Below, one piece after another: positions 29,109 to 38,207 of a stretch of DNA of 64,000 nucleotides (within the stretch, counting starts at the first letter, position 1; each line of letters begins with the position of its first letter). The notes below the pieces were generated by a model. That model worked only from the letters and a program-made list of their open reading frames with translations. It made no database searches and was not told where the DNA came from. A program made the translations under genes and the position numbers. The DNA is from Chloroflexota bacterium (GTDB lineage: Bacteria; Chloroflexota; Dehalococcoidia; Tepidiformales; Tepidiformaceae), in contig JAPPBY010000036.1 of the NCBI GenBank assembly GCA_026702615.1, positions 1-64,000 of the forward strand, given 5' to 3'.

Positions 29109-29135
29109 TTAGCACTCTTGCCCCGAGAGTGCTAA
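29109..29135. promoter_or_regulatory. CIRCE operator of the hrcA-grpE-dnaK operon
   Basis: Perfect inverted repeat TTAGCACTC-N9-GAGTGCTAA, the canonical HrcA binding site. A promoter seems to be embedded: TTAGCA (29109-29114) as -35, an 18-base spacer and TAACAT (29133-29138) as -10, so bound HrcA would block RNA polymerase directly. It lies 21 bases before hrcA. Confidence 0.95.
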
Positions 29136-29156
29136 CATAGGTCGTCAAGGTTCACA

Positions 29157-30215
29157 ATGGCATTGTCAGAGCGAAGGGCCAGAATCCTCGCCTTCATCAT
29201 CGAGGACTACGTCGAGAGCGCGCAGCCGGTCGGCTCCGCAGCGCTCGTGGCGCGGCATGACCTGGACCTCTCCAGCGCCACCGTTCGCAGCGAAATGAAG
29301 GCCCTCGAGGAAGAGGGCCTGATCACGCATCCCCACACGTCGGCGGGGCGCGTCCCGAGCAATCTGGGCTACCGCACGTACGTCGGCTCGCTCATGGGGG
29401 ACCGCCGCCTGAGCAGCGCCGAGGAGCTGACGATCCTGCACCAGTTCCACCAGAGCGCGGTCGACCTGCAGCGCTGGCTGTCGCTCTCCGCGAGCGTGCT
29501 GGCGAACTCGCTGCACACGGCCGCGATCGCGACGCCACCGCACATGGTGGAGGTGCGGCTGAAGCAGCTCCAGCTGGTAGAGCTGACCGAGGAGAGCGCG
29601 CTGTTGGTGGTGGTGATGAACGACGCGGCCGTCCTCCAGCACACCCTGCAGTTTGCCGAGGCGACGACGCAGGACCAGCTCACGCGGCTGGCTGGGCGTC
29701 TGAACCAGCAGCTGGAGGGCAAGACCGCCACCGAGATCGAGGCGAGGGTTCCGGCAGCGGCCGTCGTCGAGCGGCAGGTAGTCGACCAGGTCGTGGCGTT
29801 GCTCCGCAGCGAAGAGGACGCCGCCAGCGAGACGCCCGTCATCGAGGGCGTGCGCGAGCTGCTGCGCCAGCCCGAATACGAGGGCGACAGCGACCGTCTG
29901 CTCGACACGCTCGAGGCGGTCGAGTCCTCGCGCCTGCAGCGGGCCATTCCGGCGCGGCTGCTGGGGAGCAACGACGTGGCGATCGTGATCGGCGACGAGA
30001 ATCCCGCCGAGCGCTACCGCGACATGAGCTTCGTGCTCTCGCGCTACGGACCGACGGGCGGCGCGGGCGGCCTCATCGGGCTGCTGGGCCCAACCCGGCT
30101 CGACTATCCCGACGCCGTCGCGCACGTGCGTTACGTGAGCGACGTCCTGACCGAGCTGATGCGCCGCTTCTACGGCGACGCCGAAGAGGCCGGCGCCCAC
30201 GAGGAGGAGCAATGA
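29157..30215 (+). CDS. hrcA: Heat-inducible transcription repressor HrcA
   Basis: Represses chaperone genes by binding CIRCE. 352 residues with an N-terminal winged helix (SERRARILAFIIEDYVE, then SSATVRSEMKALEEEGLI and HTSAGRVPSNLGYRTYV) and a C-terminal GAF-like region ending near GPTRLDYPDAVAHVRYVSDVL. A perfect CIRCE upstream shows autoregulation. Start ATG 29157 has CAAGG seven bases upstream. The stop overlaps grpE by ATGA. Confidence 0.97.
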   Translation: MALSERRARILAFIIEDYVESAQPVGSAALVARHDLDLSSATVRSEMKALEEEGLITHPHTSAGRVPSNLGYRTYVGSLMGDRRLSSAEELTILHQFHQSAVDLQRWLSLSASVLANSLHTAAIATPPHMVEVRLKQLQLVELTEESALLVVVMNDAAVLQHTLQFAEATTQDQLTRLAGRLNQQLEGKTATEIEARVPAAAVVERQVVDQVVALLRSEEDAASETPVIEGVRELLRQPEYEGDSDRLLDTLEAVESSRLQRAIPARLLGSNDVAIVIGDENPAERYRDMSFVLSRYGPTGGAGGLIGLLGPTRLDYPDAVAHVRYVSDVLTELMRRFYGDAEEAGAHEEEQ

Positions 30216-30832
30216 GCGACAGCGACGCTCCCAGGTTCACCGACAAGCGTGCGGCCGCGAGCATGGGCGAAGACGACGTCGACACGGCCGCGCCCGAGGC
30301 CGAGGCGCCGGCGCCCGAGGAGGCGCCCGTCGAGGGCCTCCAGGAGCAGCTTGAGGCGGCGCTGGCCCAGGCGGAGCGCTTCGAGGCGAACTGGAAACGG
30401 GCAGCCGCCGATCACGCGAACTACAAGCGCCGGGTCGAGCAGGAGCGCTCCGAGCAGGCGCGCCTCGCGGGCGCGGCGCTGGTGATCAACCTGCTGCCCA
30501 TCCGCGACGACTTCGGCCGCGCCGTCGAGACACTCGACAGCACGCTGGCCGGGCTGAACTGGGTACAGGGCGTGCTCGCCATTGAGCGCAAGCTGGGCGG
30601 GCTGCTGGAAAGCATGGGCGTGACGGAGGTTCCCGCCGAGGGCGAGACCTTCGACCCCACGCAGCACGAGGCCGTGGGCCGCGCGCCCGGCCCGGAGAAC
30701 GTCTGCCTGCACGTCGTGCAGAAGGGCTACGCCCTGAGCGGCGCCGTCATCCGCCCCGCGATGGTGATCGTGGGCGAGGGCGGCGAAGCGGAGCCGGGCG
30801 AGACAACCGAGAGCGAAGACGAGGGCGCCTAG
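30212..30832 (+). CDS. grpE: GrpE nucleotide-exchange factor
   Basis: Cochaperone that releases ADP from DnaK. 206 residues: an acidic disordered N-terminus of about 45 residues (rich in Glu, Ala, Pro), a long coiled-coil helix ([21 protein letters not shown] then YKRR) and the C-terminal beta region ending near [19 protein letters not shown], the classical GrpE signature. Overlaps hrcA and lies 34 bases before dnaK. Confidence 0.95.
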   Translation: MSDSDAPRFTDKRAAASMGEDDVDTAAPEAEAPAPEEAPVEGLQEQLEAALAQAERFEANWKRAAADHANYKRRVEQERSEQARLAGAALVINLLPIRDDFGRAVETLDSTLAGLNWVQGVLAIERKLGGLLESMGVTEVPAEGETFDPTQHEAVGRAPGPENVCLHVVQKGYALSGAVIRPAMVIVGEGGEAEPGETTESEDEGA

Positions 30833-30866
30833 CCGCCCCGAGAGACCACCGCCAGGAGGAACGAAC

Positions 30867-32792
30867 ATGCCAAAAGTACTGGGAATCGACCTGGGCACCA
30901 CGAACAGCGCCATGGCCGTGATGGAAGGCGGCGAGCCTACCGTGGTCCCAAACGCCGAAGGCACGCGCACGACCCCGTCGGTCGTCGCCCTGACCAAGGG
31001 GGGCGAGCGGCTCGTGGGCCAGGTGGCCAAGCGCCAAGCGATCACGAACCCCGAGGACACCGTCTACAGCATCAAGCGATTCATGGGACGGAAGCACAGC
31101 GACCCCGAGGTGCAGCGCGGCGCGGGCTCGATGCCGTACCGCATCAGCGCCGCCGAGAACGGCGACGTGCAGGTGACGATGGGCGAGGGCGACCACAGCC
31201 CGCCCGAGGTCAGCGCGATGATCTTGCAGAAGCTGAAGGCGGACGCGGAAGCCTACCTGGGCGAGACGGTCACGGAAGCCGTCATCACAGTGCCCGCCTA
31301 CTTCAACGACGCCCAGCGGCAGGCGACGAAGGACGCGGGCCGCATCGCGGGTCTGAACGTGCTCCGCATCATCAACGAGCCGACGGCGGCCTCCCTGGCC
31401 TACGGCCTCGACAAGAAGGACGACGAAGTCATCGCCGTGTACGACCTCGGCGGGGGCACGTTCGACATCTCCATCCTCGAGATCGGCGACGGCACCTTCC
31501 AGGTGCTCAGCACGAACGGCAACACGCACCTCGGCGGCGACGACTTCGACGACCGCATCATCGACTGGCTGGTCGACGAGTTCCGCCAGGCGGAGGGAAT
31601 CGACCTGCGGCAGGACCGCCAGGCGCTGCAACGCCTGAAGGCGGAGGCGGAGAAGGCGAAGATCGAGCTCTCCAGCGCCCAGCAGTCGGAGATCAACCTG
31701 CCCTTCATCACGGCCGATGCGAGCGGCCCGAAGCACCTCAACCTCACGCTGAGCCGGGCGAAGCTCGAGCAGCTCGTGGGCGACCTGCTGCGGGGCACGC
31801 TCGAACCGGTCAAGAAGGCGCTCGATGACGCCGACAAGACCGCGAGCGCGGTCGATGAGATCGTGCTGGTGGGCGGCCAGACGCGCATGCCCGCCGTGCA
31901 GGCGCTCGTGGGCGAGTTCTTCGGGAAGGAGCCCCACAAGGGCGTCAACCCGGACGAGGTGGTCGCGATCGGCGCCGCCATCCAGGCGGGCGTGCTGAAG
32001 GGCGACGTGCAGGACGTGCTCCTGCTCGACGTGACGCCGCTGACGCTCGGCATCGAGACGCTGGGCGGCGTGATGACGACGATCATCCCGCGCAACACCA
32101 CCATCCCGACGGCCAAGAGCCAGGTGTTCAGCACGGCGGCAGACAACCAGCCGAGCGTGGAGATCCACGTGCTCCAGGGCGAACGCCCGATGGCGCCGGA
32201 TAACAAGTCGCTCGGCAAGTTCACGCTCGACGGCATCCTGCCGGCGCCGCGCGGCGTGCCCCAGATCGAGGTCACCTTCGACATCGACGCGAACGGCATC
32301 GTGAACGTGCACGCCGCCGACAAGGGCACAGGTCGCGAGCAGAAGATCACGATCCAGGCGTCGAGCGGGCTGAGCGAGGAAGAGATCCAGCAGATGCAGC
32401 GCGACGCCGAGCTGCACGCGGACGAGGACCTGCGCCGCCGCGAGATGATCGAGCTGCGCAACCTGGCCGATAGCGCCGCCTACCAGGCGGAGAAGACGCT
32501 CTCCGACAACGCCGACAAGATCGACGAGGCCCTCAAGGCGGATGTCGAGGAGAAGGTGAAGGCGCTGCGCGAGGCGCTCGAGGGCGAGGGCGAGGACGAC
32601 GCCACGAAGGAACGCATCCAGGCGGCGCTCGACGAGCTCACGCAGGCGCTCCAGAAGGTCGGCGAGTCCGTGTACGGCCAGCAGGGCGACGGCCCGGGGC
32701 CTGATGGCGCGGCCGGCGGCGGCTTCGATCCGGGCGCGAGCGCGGGCGGCGCCGAGGAAGGTACCGTCGAGGGCGAGTTCCGCGAGGTCTAG
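30867..32792 (+). CDS. dnaK: Chaperone protein DnaK (Hsp70)
   Basis: ATP-dependent Hsp70 chaperone, 641 residues. Signatures are [13 protein letters not shown] at the N-terminus, [13 protein letters not shown] near residue 195, [13 protein letters not shown] near residue 335 and the substrate-binding region [14 protein letters not shown]. The C-terminal lid ends in a Gly/Ala-rich linker. The ribosome-binding site AGGAGG lies eight bases before the ATG. No dnaJ follows; the next gene is an aldolase, so dnaJ must be elsewhere. Confidence 0.97.
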   Translation: MPKVLGIDLGTTNSAMAVMEGGEPTVVPNAEGTRTTPSVVALTKGGERLVGQVAKRQAITNPEDTVYSIKRFMGRKHSDPEVQRGAGSMPYRISAAENGDVQVTMGEGDHSPPEVSAMILQKLKADAEAYLGETVTEAVITVPAYFNDAQRQATKDAGRIAGLNVLRIINEPTAASLAYGLDKKDDEVIAVYDLGGGTFDISILEIGDGTFQVLSTNGNTHLGGDDFDDRIIDWLVDEFRQAEGIDLRQDRQALQRLKAEAEKAKIELSSAQQSEINLPFITADASGPKHLNLTLSRAKLEQLVGDLLRGTLEPVKKALDDADKTASAVDEIVLVGGQTRMPAVQALVGEFFGKEPHKGVNPDEVVAIGAAIQAGVLKGDVQDVLLLDVTPLTLGIETLGGVMTTIIPRNTTIPTAKSQVFSTAADNQPSVEIHVLQGERPMAPDNKSLGKFTLDGILPAPRGVPQIEVTFDIDANGIVNVHAADKGTGREQKITIQASSGLSEEEIQQMQRDAELHADEDLRRREMIELRNLADSAAYQAEKTLSDNADKIDEALKADVEEKVKALREALEGEGEDDATKERIQAALDELTQALQKVGESVYGQQGDGPGPDGAAGGGFDPGASAGGAEEGTVEGEFREV

Positions 32793-32812
32793 CGGAGGGC
32801 TATCCTCCCCGG

Positions 32813-33367
32813 ATGGCCGTTCCGGAGGCGACACTGCGCGAGCTGGCGGGGGTCGGGCGCGACCTCTACCAGCTCGGCATGGTCAGCAGCCGCGGCGGCA
32901 ACCTCAGCATCCGTGACGGCCACGAGATGTGGATCACGGGCACGGGCACGGCCCTGGGCCACCTGAAGCCGCTCGACATCAGCCGCGTATACCCGGACGG
33001 GCGGCACGAAGCGCCGCCACCGTCGAGCGACACGATCCTGCACTGGACCATCTACGCGACGACGCAGGCAGGGGCGATCGCGCACGCTCATCCCCACCAC
33101 GCCATCGCCCTCTCCTACAACCGGGACACGTTCAACCCCGAGGACCTGGAGGGGCAACTGCACATCCCCTCCGTGCCGGTGATCGAGCAGGGGCCGACGC
33201 AGGAGGAGAAGATCGCGACTGCCTTGCGCGAGTCGCGCGTGGCACTGCTGCGCGGGCATGGGGCCTACGCGCGGGGCGGCTCGCTCTGGGACGCGCTCCA
33301 CTGGCTGACCGCGCTCGAGGAGAGCGCCCACATCGTCTGGCTGCGGCAGGCCGTCGAACGCGACTAG
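32813..33367 (+). CDS. Class II aldolase/adducin family protein
   Basis: 184-residue zinc aldolase-fold protein. It has the substrate loop SSRGGNLSIRDG, WITGTGTALGHL, an AHAHPHHAIALSYN segment with the zinc-binding His pair, and GHGAYARGGSLWDAL with the third His. Similar proteins are fuculose-phosphate or methylthioribulose-phosphate type aldolases/dehydratases; the substrate is unclear. TATCCT ends six bases before the ATG, indicating a leaderless message separate from dnaK. Ends overlapping the convergent ferredoxin gene by four bases. Confidence 0.88.
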   Translation: MAVPEATLRELAGVGRDLYQLGMVSSRGGNLSIRDGHEMWITGTGTALGHLKPLDISRVYPDGRHEAPPPSSDTILHWTIYATTQAGAIAHAHPHHAIALSYNRDTFNPEDLEGQLHIPSVPVIEQGPTQEEKIATALRESRVALLRGHGAYARGGSLWDALHWLTALEESAHIVWLRQAVERD

Positions 33368-33591
33368 GCGGTTGCGTACAGCTTCGTCACGGTTACCGCC
33401 TCGACCGGGCAGCGGACGACGCAGAGGTCGCACAGGATGCACTCGTCGACGTTGCCGTCGATGACGCGCGCGACACGCTCGCCGGGGTCGCGCGCGAGGA
33501 TGTCGACGGGGCAGCTCTGGACGCATTCCCGGCACTCGGGCTCCGAGGCGCAGGCGGCCTCCTCGATGGTCACCTCGATGAAGAGTCCCAC
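33364..33591 (-). CDS. 2[4Fe-4S] ferredoxin-like protein
   Basis: 75-residue electron-carrier candidate. Two cysteine clusters are visible: CASEPECRECVQSCP in the first half and CILCDLCVVRCP in the second, enough for two 4Fe-4S clusters, with a longer first spacing than classical ferredoxins. The start is taken as GTG at 33591 because TACGCT ends six bases upstream and the protein then begins MGLFIEVT; the open frame extends to 33609. It is divergent from the amidohydrolase gene. Confidence 0.88.
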   Translation of the reverse strand: MGLFIEVTIEEAACASEPECRECVQSCPVDILARDPGERVARVIDGNVDECILCDLCVVRCPVEAVTVTKLYATA

Positions 33592-33627
33592 GGGCTGAGC
33601 GTACCCCATCTGCTACGATCGCTCCCT

Positions 33628-34458
33628 GTGACAATCGACGCCCATACACACCTCTTTCCCCCCTCGCAGGCGCGGGCACGCGACACCATCGCGGACCGTG
33701 ACGCGGGCTTCGCCGAGATCTACGGCGACCCCAGCGCGGCGATCGCGGATGCGCCCGCGCTACTCACCGCGCTGCGCGAGGACGGCATCGAGGCGGCCGT
33801 CGCAGCCGGCTTCGCCTTCGCGGACGAGCGCGAGGTGGCGGAGCAGAACGAGTACCTCCTGGGGGTCGCGGCCGAGACGCCGCGCGCGATCGTGCCCTTC
33901 GCGACTGTGAACCCGGCGCTCGCGGGATGGGAGCGGGAGGCGGAACGCGCGCTCGCACAGGGAGCCCGGGGCTTCGGGGAACTGCGGCCGGGAACGCAGG
34001 GCTGGGACCCGCTCGGTGAGGCGGGACGGCGACTCGCCGCGCTCGCGGCCGAGGCAGGGGCCGCCCTGATCTGGCACTCGAGCGAGCCGGTGGGGCACCG
34101 CTATCCCGGTAAGGAGGGCGGCGTCTCCGCGGCGGAGCTGATCGAAGTGGCGACGGCTGCCCCCGAGGTCACGATGGTGGGGGCGCACCTGGGGGCGGGG
34201 GCATCGTTCTACCTGTCCATGCCCGAGGTCCGGGCGGCCGTCCCAAACCTGCTGTTCGATACGGCAGCGACGAGCCTGCTTTACGATTCCGGGACGATTG
34301 CCCGGATCGTCGCAACGGCCGGCGTGGAGCGCGTCCTCTTCGCTTCGGACTTCCCCCTGCGAAGGCCTGGCGCCGAGTTGAAGCGGACGCTTGAAGGACT
34401 CGACGCCGGCGACGCCCGGGCCATCGCCGGAGAAAACGCACGCAGGCGGCTCTGCTGA
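33628..34458 (+). CDS. Amidohydrolase family protein
   Basis: 276-residue TIM-barrel metal-dependent hydrolase of the amidohydrolase-2 type (ACMSD-like). It begins MTIDAHTHLFPP, giving the metal-binding HTH at the N-terminus; other expected ligands are His in LIWHSSEPVGH, His in VGAHLGAGA and Asp in FASDFPLRRPG. GTG at 33628 is preceded by TACGAT, eight bases upstream, which supports a leaderless start. It is followed after one base by thpR. Substrate unknown. Confidence 0.88.
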   Translation: MTIDAHTHLFPPSQARARDTIADRDAGFAEIYGDPSAAIADAPALLTALREDGIEAAVAAGFAFADEREVAEQNEYLLGVAAETPRAIVPFATVNPALAGWEREAERALAQGARGFGELRPGTQGWDPLGEAGRRLAALAAEAGAALIWHSSEPVGHRYPGKEGGVSAAELIEVATAAPEVTMVGAHLGAGASFYLSMPEVRAAVPNLLFDTAATSLLYDSGTIARIVATAGVERVLFASDFPLRRPGAELKRTLEGLDAGDARAIAGENARRRLC

Positions 34459-34459
34459 G

Positions 34460-35068
34460 ATGACCGAACCAACCGAGAAGACCCACCGCCTGTTCGTCGC
34501 CTGCGAGCTGCCCGAGGACGTGCGGCACACCGTCGGCGGGCTCGTGGAGAGCCTGCGGGAGCAGAGTAGCGGCACCGTGCGATGGGTGAATCCGTCCAAC
34601 CTGCACGTGACGCTGAAGTTCCTGGGCGAGGTGCCCGAGCGGCAGATTCCCGCCGTGAAGATGGCGCTCCAGGAAGCGGTTGTACGGCATTCCGCCTTCT
34701 TCCTGGAGCTCGCGAACATCGGGACGTTCGGCGGGCGCGAGGGGCTGCGGGTGATGTGGGCGGCAGTCGCGGGGGACGTGCTCCGGCTGGAGGCGCTGGC
34801 ACGGGACGTGAACCGAGCCCTCTCGGTGGTCGGCTTCGAGCGAGAGACGCGCCCCTTCCGTCCGCACCTGACGCTGGGGCGGGTTCGCAACGAGGTAGGG
34901 ACCCGCCAGCGGGCCGAGCTCGAGGTGGCGGTCGGGAAGATCGAGATTCCGGAGTGCGAGTGGCGGACGACCGAGATTTCGCTGGTCCGTAGCCGCCTCC
35001 ACCCGGATGGGGCCCGCCACGACACGGTCGCCACCTTCCCCCTGCGCGCGCCGCCGCCACAGGGCTGA
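34460..35068 (+). CDS. thpR: RNA 2',3'-cyclic phosphodiesterase (2H family)
   Basis: 202-residue 2H phosphoesterase, historically called 2'-5' RNA ligase. Both HxT motifs are present: HVTLKFLGE near residue 52 and HLTLGRVR near residue 138. The N-terminal HRLFVACELPEDV is family-typical. The gene begins two bases after the amidohydrolase stop codon's last base (TGAGATG), so it is co-transcribed. The biological RNA substrate is unknown. Confidence 0.92.
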   Translation: MTEPTEKTHRLFVACELPEDVRHTVGGLVESLREQSSGTVRWVNPSNLHVTLKFLGEVPERQIPAVKMALQEAVVRHSAFFLELANIGTFGGREGLRVMWAAVAGDVLRLEALARDVNRALSVVGFERETRPFRPHLTLGRVRNEVGTRQRAELEVAVGKIEIPECEWRTTEISLVRSRLHPDGARHDTVATFPLRAPPPQG

Positions 35069-35073
35069 GGGCG

Positions 35074-35102
35074 CTCCCCGGCGGCTTCGCCGTTCTGGGG
35101 AG
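35074..35102. terminator. Hairpin between thpR and the cyclase gene
   Basis: CTCCC (35074-35078) pairs with GGGAG (35098-35102), and an inner CGGCG-GCTT-CGCCG hairpin sits inside. There is no T-run after it, so it may be a weak terminator or an mRNA stabilising element. Confidence 0.35.
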
Positions 35103-35136
35103 ATGCGTAGGATTCCGGCTGGAGAGGAAGGGATCG

Positions 35137-36063
35137 ATGTCAGCAGACGCGCACCCCGAGCCCAGCGAAGAGGAAGTTCGCTCCTACTTCGAGACGTGCA
35201 GCAACTGGGGACGCTGGGGACCGGACGATAGCGCCGGCACGATCAACCTGATTACACCCGAGAAGCGCCGCGAGGCGGCGTCGCTGGTGCGCAGCGGCCG
35301 CTCGGTTTCGTGCTCGTACCCGCTGAACACGCAGGGCGGCCCCGGCAACTGGAGGCCCGCGCAACACTTCATGACCATTGGCCCGGCGGTCTCCGCGGAC
35401 TACATCGGGCTCGTGTTCCACGGCTACGCGACGACGCATGTCGACGCGCTCTGCCACATCTTCTGGGAAGGGAAGATGTGGAACGGGAAGGACGCCTCCG
35501 AGGAGGTGACCTCGGCGGGGGCGCGAACTGGGGCGGTGGCGGCCTGGAAGGACGGCATCATCACGCGCGGGGTGCTGCTCGATATTCCCCGGCTGCGCGG
35601 GACCGACTACGTGACGCCCGACCAGCCAACCCGCGGCTGGGAGCTGGAAGCCGCCGCCGAAGCGGAGGGCCTCGAGCTCCGGCCTGGCGACGCGGTGCTC
35701 GTGCGGGGGGCTCGGCCGGCGTTCCTCGAGGCCAACCCCGACATGGTGCCAGGCGTCCCGCCGACACCCGGCCTGCACGTCGACTGCGTGCCCGTGCTGA
35801 AACAGAAGGACGCGGCGATACTCGGCTGGGACATGCTCGACTCCCGCCCCCATTCGTACCCGCTGTTCGAGGACGCGCCGGGCGGCCCAGTCCACGTGTT
35901 CACCATCGTGTACATGGGGCTGCCGCTGCTCGACAACGCCTTTCTCGACCCGCTGGCGGAGGCCTGCGCGGAGGAGGGACGCTGGGAGTTCATGCTCTCG
36001 ATTGCGCCGCTGCATGTGCGCGGAGGCACGGGCTCCCCGGTGAACCCGATCGCCACGTTCTGA
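35137..36063 (+). CDS. Cyclase family protein (kynurenine formamidase-like)
   Basis: 308-residue metal-dependent hydrolase of the cyclase/KynB fold. The motif HGYATTHVDALCH near residue 90-102 supplies the HxxxxxHxD..H metal site, and LRPGDAVLVRGA is a conserved later strand. N-terminal NWGRWGPDDSAGTINLITP is typical of the larger subgroup. Substrate unknown. GAGAGGAAGG before the ATG serves as ribosome-binding site; TAGGAT at 35108-35113 may be the -10 box. Confidence 0.88.
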   Translation: MSADAHPEPSEEEVRSYFETCSNWGRWGPDDSAGTINLITPEKRREAASLVRSGRSVSCSYPLNTQGGPGNWRPAQHFMTIGPAVSADYIGLVFHGYATTHVDALCHIFWEGKMWNGKDASEEVTSAGARTGAVAAWKDGIITRGVLLDIPRLRGTDYVTPDQPTRGWELEAAAEAEGLELRPGDAVLVRGARPAFLEANPDMVPGVPPTPGLHVDCVPVLKQKDAAILGWDMLDSRPHSYPLFEDAPGGPVHVFTIVYMGLPLLDNAFLDPLAEACAEEGRWEFMLSIAPLHVRGGTGSPVNPIATF

Positions 36064-36106
36064 GGTTCCCGCAACCACCCGACACCAGTCCTAACGGAGG
36101 ATTACC

Positions 36107-36874
36107 ATGACCCAAGAAGGTACCGACGAGTTCCAGCCGGAGCGGGCGATGGTCGTCGTCGCCCATCCCGACGACGCCGAGTTCATGGTGGCCGGCACGG
36201 TCGCAAAGTGGGCGGGGCGCGGCGCCGAGGTGACGTACGTGGTCATCACGAACGGCAACAAGGGCAGCGAGGACCCAGAGATGACGCCCACGCGGCTGGC
36301 CGAGATACGGGAAGCGGAGCAGCGCGCCGCGGGGCGCATCCTGGGGGTCAAGAACTTCGAGTTTCTCGGCTACGAGGACGGCTACCTCGTGCACACGCTC
36401 GACCTGCGGCGCGACATCACGCGCGTGATCCGCAAGTACCGGCCGGAAGTGGTGGTGACCTTCGACCCGACCGCGCGCTTCATGTTCGACTCCTACGCGA
36501 ACCACCCCGACCACCGCGCCGCGGGCGACGCGACGGTCGACGCGATCTTCCCGAGCGCGAGGGACCGGCTGACATTTCCCGAGCTGCTTTCGGACGGGCT
36601 CGAGCCGCATAAGGTGAAACAGCTCTGGATGGGGTCCGGGGCGGGGGCGAACGCGAACGTCTGGGTCGACATCACGGAGACGATCGAGCTGAAGAAGAAG
36701 GCGCTCGCGGCTCACCCCAGCCAGCTCAGCGAAGAGGTGGCGGAGTTCGCGAGCGAGATGGCGCGGGGGACGGCGGCGGCGCAGGAGTTCGAGTACGGCG
36801 AGGCGTTCCGCCGGATCATCTTCGACCAGCCCCGAGAAGAAAGACTGGCGCAGCGGCGGGAGGCCTCGAGCTAG
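36107..36874 (+). CDS. PIG-L family deacetylase
   Basis: 255-residue zinc-dependent N-acetylglucosaminyl-type deacetylase. The family motif AHPDDAEF is at residues 19-26, and the second zinc motif NHPDHRAAG is near residue 133. Relatives include BshB1 and MshB, which make low-molecular-weight thiols, as well as antibiotic and lincosamide-type deacetylases; the substrate here cannot be assigned. It has a good ribosome-binding site (CGGAGG, eight bases upstream). Its stop overlaps the convergent VOC gene. Confidence 0.9.
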   Translation: MTQEGTDEFQPERAMVVVAHPDDAEFMVAGTVAKWAGRGAEVTYVVITNGNKGSEDPEMTPTRLAEIREAEQRAAGRILGVKNFEFLGYEDGYLVHTLDLRRDITRVIRKYRPEVVVTFDPTARFMFDSYANHPDHRAAGDATVDAIFPSARDRLTFPELLSDGLEPHKVKQLWMGSGAGANANVWVDITETIELKKKALAAHPSQLSEEVAEFASEMARGTAAAQEFEYGEAFRRIIFDQPREERLAQRREASS

Positions 36875-37278
36875 GGCGCCCGTGTCTCCGCGAAGGCGAG
36901 GATGTTGCCGTCGGGGTCGCGGAAGAAGGCCATCCACTCCTCGGATCCCACCGGGCCGAAGGTTCCCTCCTCATCGCGCGCGATGACGGAGGGTTCCTGC
37001 TCGACTTCCACGCCCGCGTCTCGGAGCGCCGCTACGGCGGCATCGATGTCGCCAACGCGGAAGTAGAGGGGCGAACCCTCGTGCTCGATGGCGCCGGGGA
37101 TGGCGTCGAGCATGAGACGCACGCCGCCGATATCGAAGAACGCGAGCCCGGGCGGGTCGAAGGTGCCGATGTAACGGGCGCCCAGCACGTCGCGGTAGAA
37201 GGCGACGGAACGCTCCAGATCCTTGCTCGGCTGCGCAACCTGCTGGAAGGCGTTGACGGCCAGTCCCTGGTCGCTCAC
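36871..37278 (-). CDS. VOC family protein (glyoxalase/dioxygenase fold)
   Basis: 135-residue vicinal-oxygen-chelate protein with paired beta-alpha-beta-beta-beta modules: FQQVAQPSKDLERSVAFYRDVLG, then PLYFRVGDIDAAVAALRDAGVEV and a terminal FFRDPDGNILAFAE. The metal ligand Glu in the last strand is present, and a Gln replaces the common first His. Substrate unknown. GTG start overlaps the upstream SDR stop (GTGA). Confidence 0.9.
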   Translation of the reverse strand: MSDQGLAVNAFQQVAQPSKDLERSVAFYRDVLGARYIGTFDPPGLAFFDIGGVRLMLDAIPGAIEHEGSPLYFRVGDIDAAVAALRDAGVEVEQEPSVIARDEEGTFGPVGSEEWMAFFRDPDGNILAFAETRAP

Positions 37279-38084
37279 TCCTGCGGGGCCGCGCGGCGCG
37301 TTTCCGGCAGGCGGAGGAGGTGGTTGCCGCCGTCGACGGGGATGACCTGGCCGGTGATGTCGCTGAAAAGGTCGCTGGCCACGGCGAGGGTGACGTCGGC
37401 GCAGTCGTCGACGGTCGTGATGCGGCCGAGGGGGGTCTGCTCGATGAAGCCGGCGGCGGTGGGGTTGTCGTCGGAGATCTCGACGCGGGCCTCATCAATG
37501 GGGGTGCCGCCGCCGTAGTTGTTCATGGCGGTCGGCACGAAGGTGGGCGCGACGGCGTTGACGCGGACGCCGTCGCCGCCGAACTCGCGGGCGGCGATCT
37601 TGGTGGCGAAGTTGATGGCCGCCTTGGCCGCCGAGTAGGGCGTGAGGCGGGTGGGGATGGAGATGGCGGTCGTCGACGTTATGTTGATGAGTGAGCCGCC
37701 TCCGCTGGCCACGAGGGCGTTGCCGAAGTGCTTCATGAAGTAGATGAAGCCGAAGTACTGGATGTCGGCCACGGCGTGCAGGTCCTCGGGAGTTATGTCC
37801 TTGATGAGCGCCCCGCGCACGACGCCGGCGGAGTTCACCGCTACGTCGACGCGGCCCCACTTCTCCATGGCCGTGTCGGCCAGCGCCTTCAGGTCGTCGT
37901 AATCGCGGCCATCGCAGCGAACGGCGGTGCCGCCGATCTGGCCTGCCAGCTTCTCCAGGTTCTCGACGCGGCGGGCGGCGACGATCACGTCGGCGCCGTG
38001 CTCGGCGAAGCGCTCGCTGATGGCCCAGCCGATGCCGCTCGAGGCCCCCAGGACGACAGCCTTCTTCCCTTCCAGCAGCTTCAT
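37275..38084 (-). CDS. SDR family oxidoreductase
   Basis: 269-residue short-chain dehydrogenase/reductase. Cofactor loop VVLGASSGIGWAISE (TGxxxGxG variant with Leu-Gly-Ala), NSAG in the central strand, catalytic Ser in INITSTT, YSAAKAAINFA for the Tyr-Lys pair, and a C-terminal ITGQVIPVDGGN. ATG 38084 is preferred over 38114 since GGGGAG lies about eight bases upstream. It forms an operon with the VOC gene and is divergent from the AhpD-like selenoprotein gene. Substrate unknown. Confidence 0.88.
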   Translation of the reverse strand: MKLLEGKKAVVLGASSGIGWAISERFAEHGADVIVAARRVENLEKLAGQIGGTAVRCDGRDYDDLKALADTAMEKWGRVDVAVNSAGVVRGALIKDITPEDLHAVADIQYFGFIYFMKHFGNALVASGGGSLINITSTTAISIPTRLTPYSAAKAAINFATKIAAREFGGDGVRVNAVAPTFVPTAMNNYGGGTPIDEARVEISDDNPTAAGFIEQTPLGRITTVDDCADVTLAVASDLFSDITGQVIPVDGGNHLLRLPETRRAAPQE

Positions 38085-38121
38085 CCAGTCATTCTCCCCA
38101 CACTCGCCCGTCATTGCGGGC

Positions 38122-38127
38122 TATACT
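38122..38127 (+). promoter_or_regulatory. Candidate -10 box upstream of the AhpD-like gene
   Basis: TATACT lies about 80 bases before the ATG at 38208. No good -35 is seen at the usual distance. The same stretch lies just upstream of the divergent SDR gene. Confidence 0.35.
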
Positions 38128-38207
38128 CTGCGGCAGGATACGCGAAGGCGCGGAACCGGTCGGCTCGCGCGTGCGGTGCAGCCCGGAAAAGCGCGAAGGA
38201 GCAGGCT

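Noticed and set aside
30747-32834. 695-codon open frame opposite dnaK
   Set aside because: Arg/Leu/His-rich shadow of dnaK and grpE.
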